Shown: in pieces, positions 6,370 through 7,787 of the stretch
Position numbering within the stretch: position 1 is the first letter of the stretch
Layout: every line of letters starts with the position of its first letter
Assembly: GCA_947455695.1 (NCBI GenBank)
Contig: CANGRN010000045.1
Coordinates: forward strand, 1-7,787
DNA from: Alphaproteobacteria bacterium
Lineage (GTDB): Bacteria; Pseudomonadota; Alphaproteobacteria; Micropepsales; Micropepsaceae
Reading direction: 5' to 3'
DNA: 7,787 bases
The notes under the pieces: generated by a model
What the model saw: the letters and a program-made list of their open reading frames with translations, nothing else
What the model was told of the DNA's origin: nothing
The model's database searches: none
Made by a program: the position numbers and the translations under genes

Positions 6370-7015
6370 ATAAGAAGCGGGCCAGGATGGTTTCGCCCGC
6401 CCGTGTCGTGATCCCGGGCGTCACCAGAATCTCGGTACCCGGCGGCAGATAGACGTCCACCCGGCTGCCGAAGCGGATAATGCCAAATCTGTTGCCCCGG
6501 TGCACCCCTTCGCCCTGGACCAGGTCGCAGACAATGCGGCGCGCCACCAGGCCGGCGATCTGCACCACCGCCAGGTCCTTTGCATCGGTGCTTTCGCCTT
6601 CGGGACGCAGACGGATGGACATGCGCTCGTTATGGATGCTGGCCTTGTCGAAGGACGCATTGAAGAACTTGCCGGGCCGGTAGGCTTTGGCCACCACATG
6701 GCCCGATACCGGGTTGCGGTTCACATGCACGTTGAACACGTTCATGAAGATGGACAGGCGGGGGCGCGGTGCATCCCCCATGCCCAGCTCGGCGGGCGGC
6801 ACCGCGTCCACCACCGGCAGCAGCTTGCCGTCGGCGGGACAGATGATCAGGCCAGCACCCTCCGGCGTGGTGCGGTCCGGATCGCGGAAGAAAGCGACGC
6901 ACCAGATGGTGATGGGCAGCAAGAGCCAGCCCAGCCATGCCGACAGCAAAAAGGCCAGCAGATTGATCGCCGCAAAGATGGCGATGAACGGATAGCCTTC
7001 CTTGTGAATGCTCAA
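6368..7015 (-). CDS. psd: Phosphatidylserine decarboxylase, short form
   Basis: Psd removes CO2 from phosphatidylserine to give phosphatidylethanolamine, using a pyruvoyl group made by self-cleavage. The protein is 215 residues, matching the short bacterial type and not the ~320-residue enterobacterial enzyme. The cleavage site is in RFGSRVDVYLP: cutting between Gly183 and Ser184 gives a ~183-residue beta chain and a ~32-residue alpha chain beginning with the pyruvoyl group. PADGK (Asp62) and NVHVNR (His97) are likely counterparts of the Asp and His of the E. coli self-processing triad (Asp90, His144); this is an alignment by eye. The N-terminus has a hydrophobic stretch (about 8-43) that should hold the enzyme at the membrane. 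The start is TTG at 7015; its TTGA overlap with the stop of the preceding small gene argues for translational coupling. It shares a reading frame with pssA. Confidence 0.94.
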   Translation of the reverse strand: MSIHKEGYPFIAIFAAINLLAFLLSAWLGWLLLPITIWCVAFFRDPDRTTPEGAGLIICPADGKLLPVVDAVPPAELGMGDAPRPRLSIFMNVFNVHVNRNPVSGHVVAKAYRPGKFFNASFDKASIHNERMSIRLRPEGESTDAKDLAVVQIAGLVARRIVCDLVQGEGVHRGNRFGIIRFGSRVDVYLPPGTEILVTPGITTRAGETILARFL

Positions 7016-7308
7016 ACGCGATTTCCGTTGAAGGGGAAGGAGCCGAACGCGCCGGCCTTGACGCTGCCGGACAGCTTGTCGCCATCGACCGTGCCGGTGA
7101 AGTCCAGGGTCAGCGGCATGGGCGAGGAAATCTTGGCCGACCAGCTCAGTGTATTGCCGTCAACCTTGCCATTTTCGAGCGGCCCGGAGCCCTGCGCGGC
7201 CTGCTGGGTGCCGGTCAGGGCGGTGCCGTTGGTGGCGATGTCCAAAGTGGCCTTTTGGGCGCCCAGGGGCGAATTGATGACGATTTCCCACTTGCCGTCC
7301 ACGGCCAT
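7012..7308 (-). CDS. Small predicted beta-rich protein, first gene of the psd-pssA operon
   Basis: This encodes 98 residues starting MAVDGKWEIVINSPLGAQ. The sequence alternates polar and hydrophobic residues with regular Asp-Gly or Asn-Gly turns: NGTALTGT, VDGNTLSW, VDGDKLSG. That suggests a small beta-sandwich or barrel of repeated hairpins. There are no cysteines, signal peptide or membrane segment, so it is expected in the cytoplasm. I recall similar uncharacterised proteins in other bacteria, but no function. The ATG at 7308 has an ideal AGGAG site 6 nt upstream; an in-frame ATG at 7341 lacks one and would place that site inside the gene. Its TGA stop overlaps the TTG start of psd (TTGA, 7012-7015), so the two are probably translated together. 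A link with phospholipid synthesis is inferred only from this coupling. Confidence 0.8.
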   Translation of the reverse strand: MAVDGKWEIVINSPLGAQKATLDIATNGTALTGTQQAAQGSGPLENGKVDGNTLSWSAKISSPMPLTLDFTGTVDGDKLSGSVKAGAFGSFPFNGNRV

Positions 7309-7390
7309 GCTGTTCTCCTGACTGCGAAATATGGCGCGCATCTAAGGACGGCATGGACGGGGGCGCAAGGGGGCTGTACAGGTCTGCGCC
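7309..7390. promoter_or_regulatory. Divergent promoter region of the psd operon and the rRNA methyltransferase gene
   Basis: This 82-base gap separates the two divergent starts and should contain the promoter of the minus-strand lipid operon and that of the plus-strand methyltransferase gene. The AGGAG site for the operon's first gene is the complement of 7315-7319. The plus-strand gene has only a weak AGG (7380-7382) ahead of its ATG. No clear -35/-10 pair is visible. Confidence 0.45.
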
Positions 7391-7787
7391 ATGTCAAGAA
7401 AAAGCATCATATTGCCAAAGGGCCGCCGCGCTCGCGCCGGCTCGCCCTGGATCTTTTCCAACGAAATCCGCATGGACGAGGCGGCCAAGGCGATCACGCC
7501 CGGTTCCGTCGTCAATGTTCGGGGCGAGGATGGCCGCGCCTTCGGCACCGGCTATTTCAATCCCAAGAGCCTGATCGCGATCCGGCTGTTTTCGGATGAT
7601 TGCGATGTGGCGATTGACCGCGACTTTTTCACCGCGCGTCTGAAGCGGGCGCTGGCGTTGCGCGATTCCATTTATGACAGGCCCTTCTACCGGCTGGTGC
7701 ACGCCGAAGGCGATGGCCTGCCGGGGCTGGTGATCGACCGCTTCGACGACACGCTGACCGTGCAGGTTGGCACGGCGGGCATGGAGC
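7391..7787 (+). CDS. rlmI: PUA-domain class I SAM-dependent rRNA methyltransferase, RlmI family (5' part)
   Basis: The first 132 residues are present; the gene runs off the right edge. The N-terminus is a PUA RNA-binding domain (about 1-75), with KGRRARAGSPWIFSNEI and GTGYFNPKSLIAIRLF typical of the family. RLVHAEGDGLPGLVIDRF (101-118) is the family's linker motif leading to the catalytic domain. E. coli RlmI methylates C5 of cytosine 1962 in 23S rRNA; members are about 400 residues, so the S-adenosylmethionine-binding and catalytic cysteine motifs lie beyond the window and cannot be checked. The ATG at 7391 is the first usable start after an in-frame TAA at 7343. The target base in this organism is inferred from the family; another rRNA cytosine-5 target is possible. 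Confidence 0.88.
   Translation, partial: MSRKSIILPKGRRARAGSPWIFSNEIRMDEAAKAITPGSVVNVRGEDGRAFGTGYFNPKSLIAIRLFSDDCDVAIDRDFFTARLKRALALRDSIYDRPFYRLVHAEGDGLPGLVIDRFDDTLTVQVGTAGME

Noticed and set aside
7339..7341. ATG at 7341 as the start of the small beta-rich protein
   Set aside because: The strong AGGAG at 7315-7319 lies between this ATG and the one at 7308, correctly spaced only for the latter.

Overview
The window looks like a high-GC alphaproteobacterial chromosome segment. The reasons are GC-rich coding sequence with G/C-ending codons, a short-form phosphatidylserine decarboxylase next to a multi-spanning CDP-alcohol phosphatidyltransferase, a histidine kinase H-box close to that of alphaproteobacterial PleC/DivJ-type kinases, and a palindromic intergenic element of a type common in that class. 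The species cannot be named from the sequence. There are no rRNA or tRNA genes, no CRISPR array, no transposase and no phage genes.

Left part (1-3122): the minus strand carries the first ~625 codons of a large transglutaminase/DUF2126 protein that runs off the left edge. Divergent from it, across about 130 bp, is a zinc-ribbon putative metallopeptidase (HEVGH motif). Relatives of these two families occur near each other in many proteobacteria, often with circularly permuted ATP-grasp and alpha-E proteins. That suggests a poorly characterised peptide-ligation or peptide-cleavage system whose other parts may lie left of the window.

Middle (3119-5378): an orphan membrane histidine kinase on the minus strand converges on the metallopeptidase so tightly that their stop codons share bases (CTAA). 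Upstream of the kinase, a divergent control region contains a spaced 9-bp direct repeat and leads into a secreted Gly/Pro-rich protein with a Cys-x-Cys-x-Cys cluster just after its signal peptide. That protein is not recognised.

Right-middle (5379-7308): a non-coding convergent region holds a compound, nested hairpin element and a separate perfect 18-bp palindrome. A compact minus-strand operon follows, transcribed from right to left: a 98-aa predicted beta-rich protein, then psd (phosphatidylserine decarboxylase), then pssA (phosphatidylserine synthase). The first two genes overlap in TTGA, and both lipid genes appear to start at TTG. PssA makes phosphatidylserine from CDP-diacylglycerol and serine, and Psd decarboxylates it to phosphatidylethanolamine, so the operon holds the two committed steps of PE synthesis.

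Right edge (7391-7787): the start of a plus-strand PUA-domain rRNA methyltransferase of the RlmI family, divergent from the lipid operon and cut by the window end.
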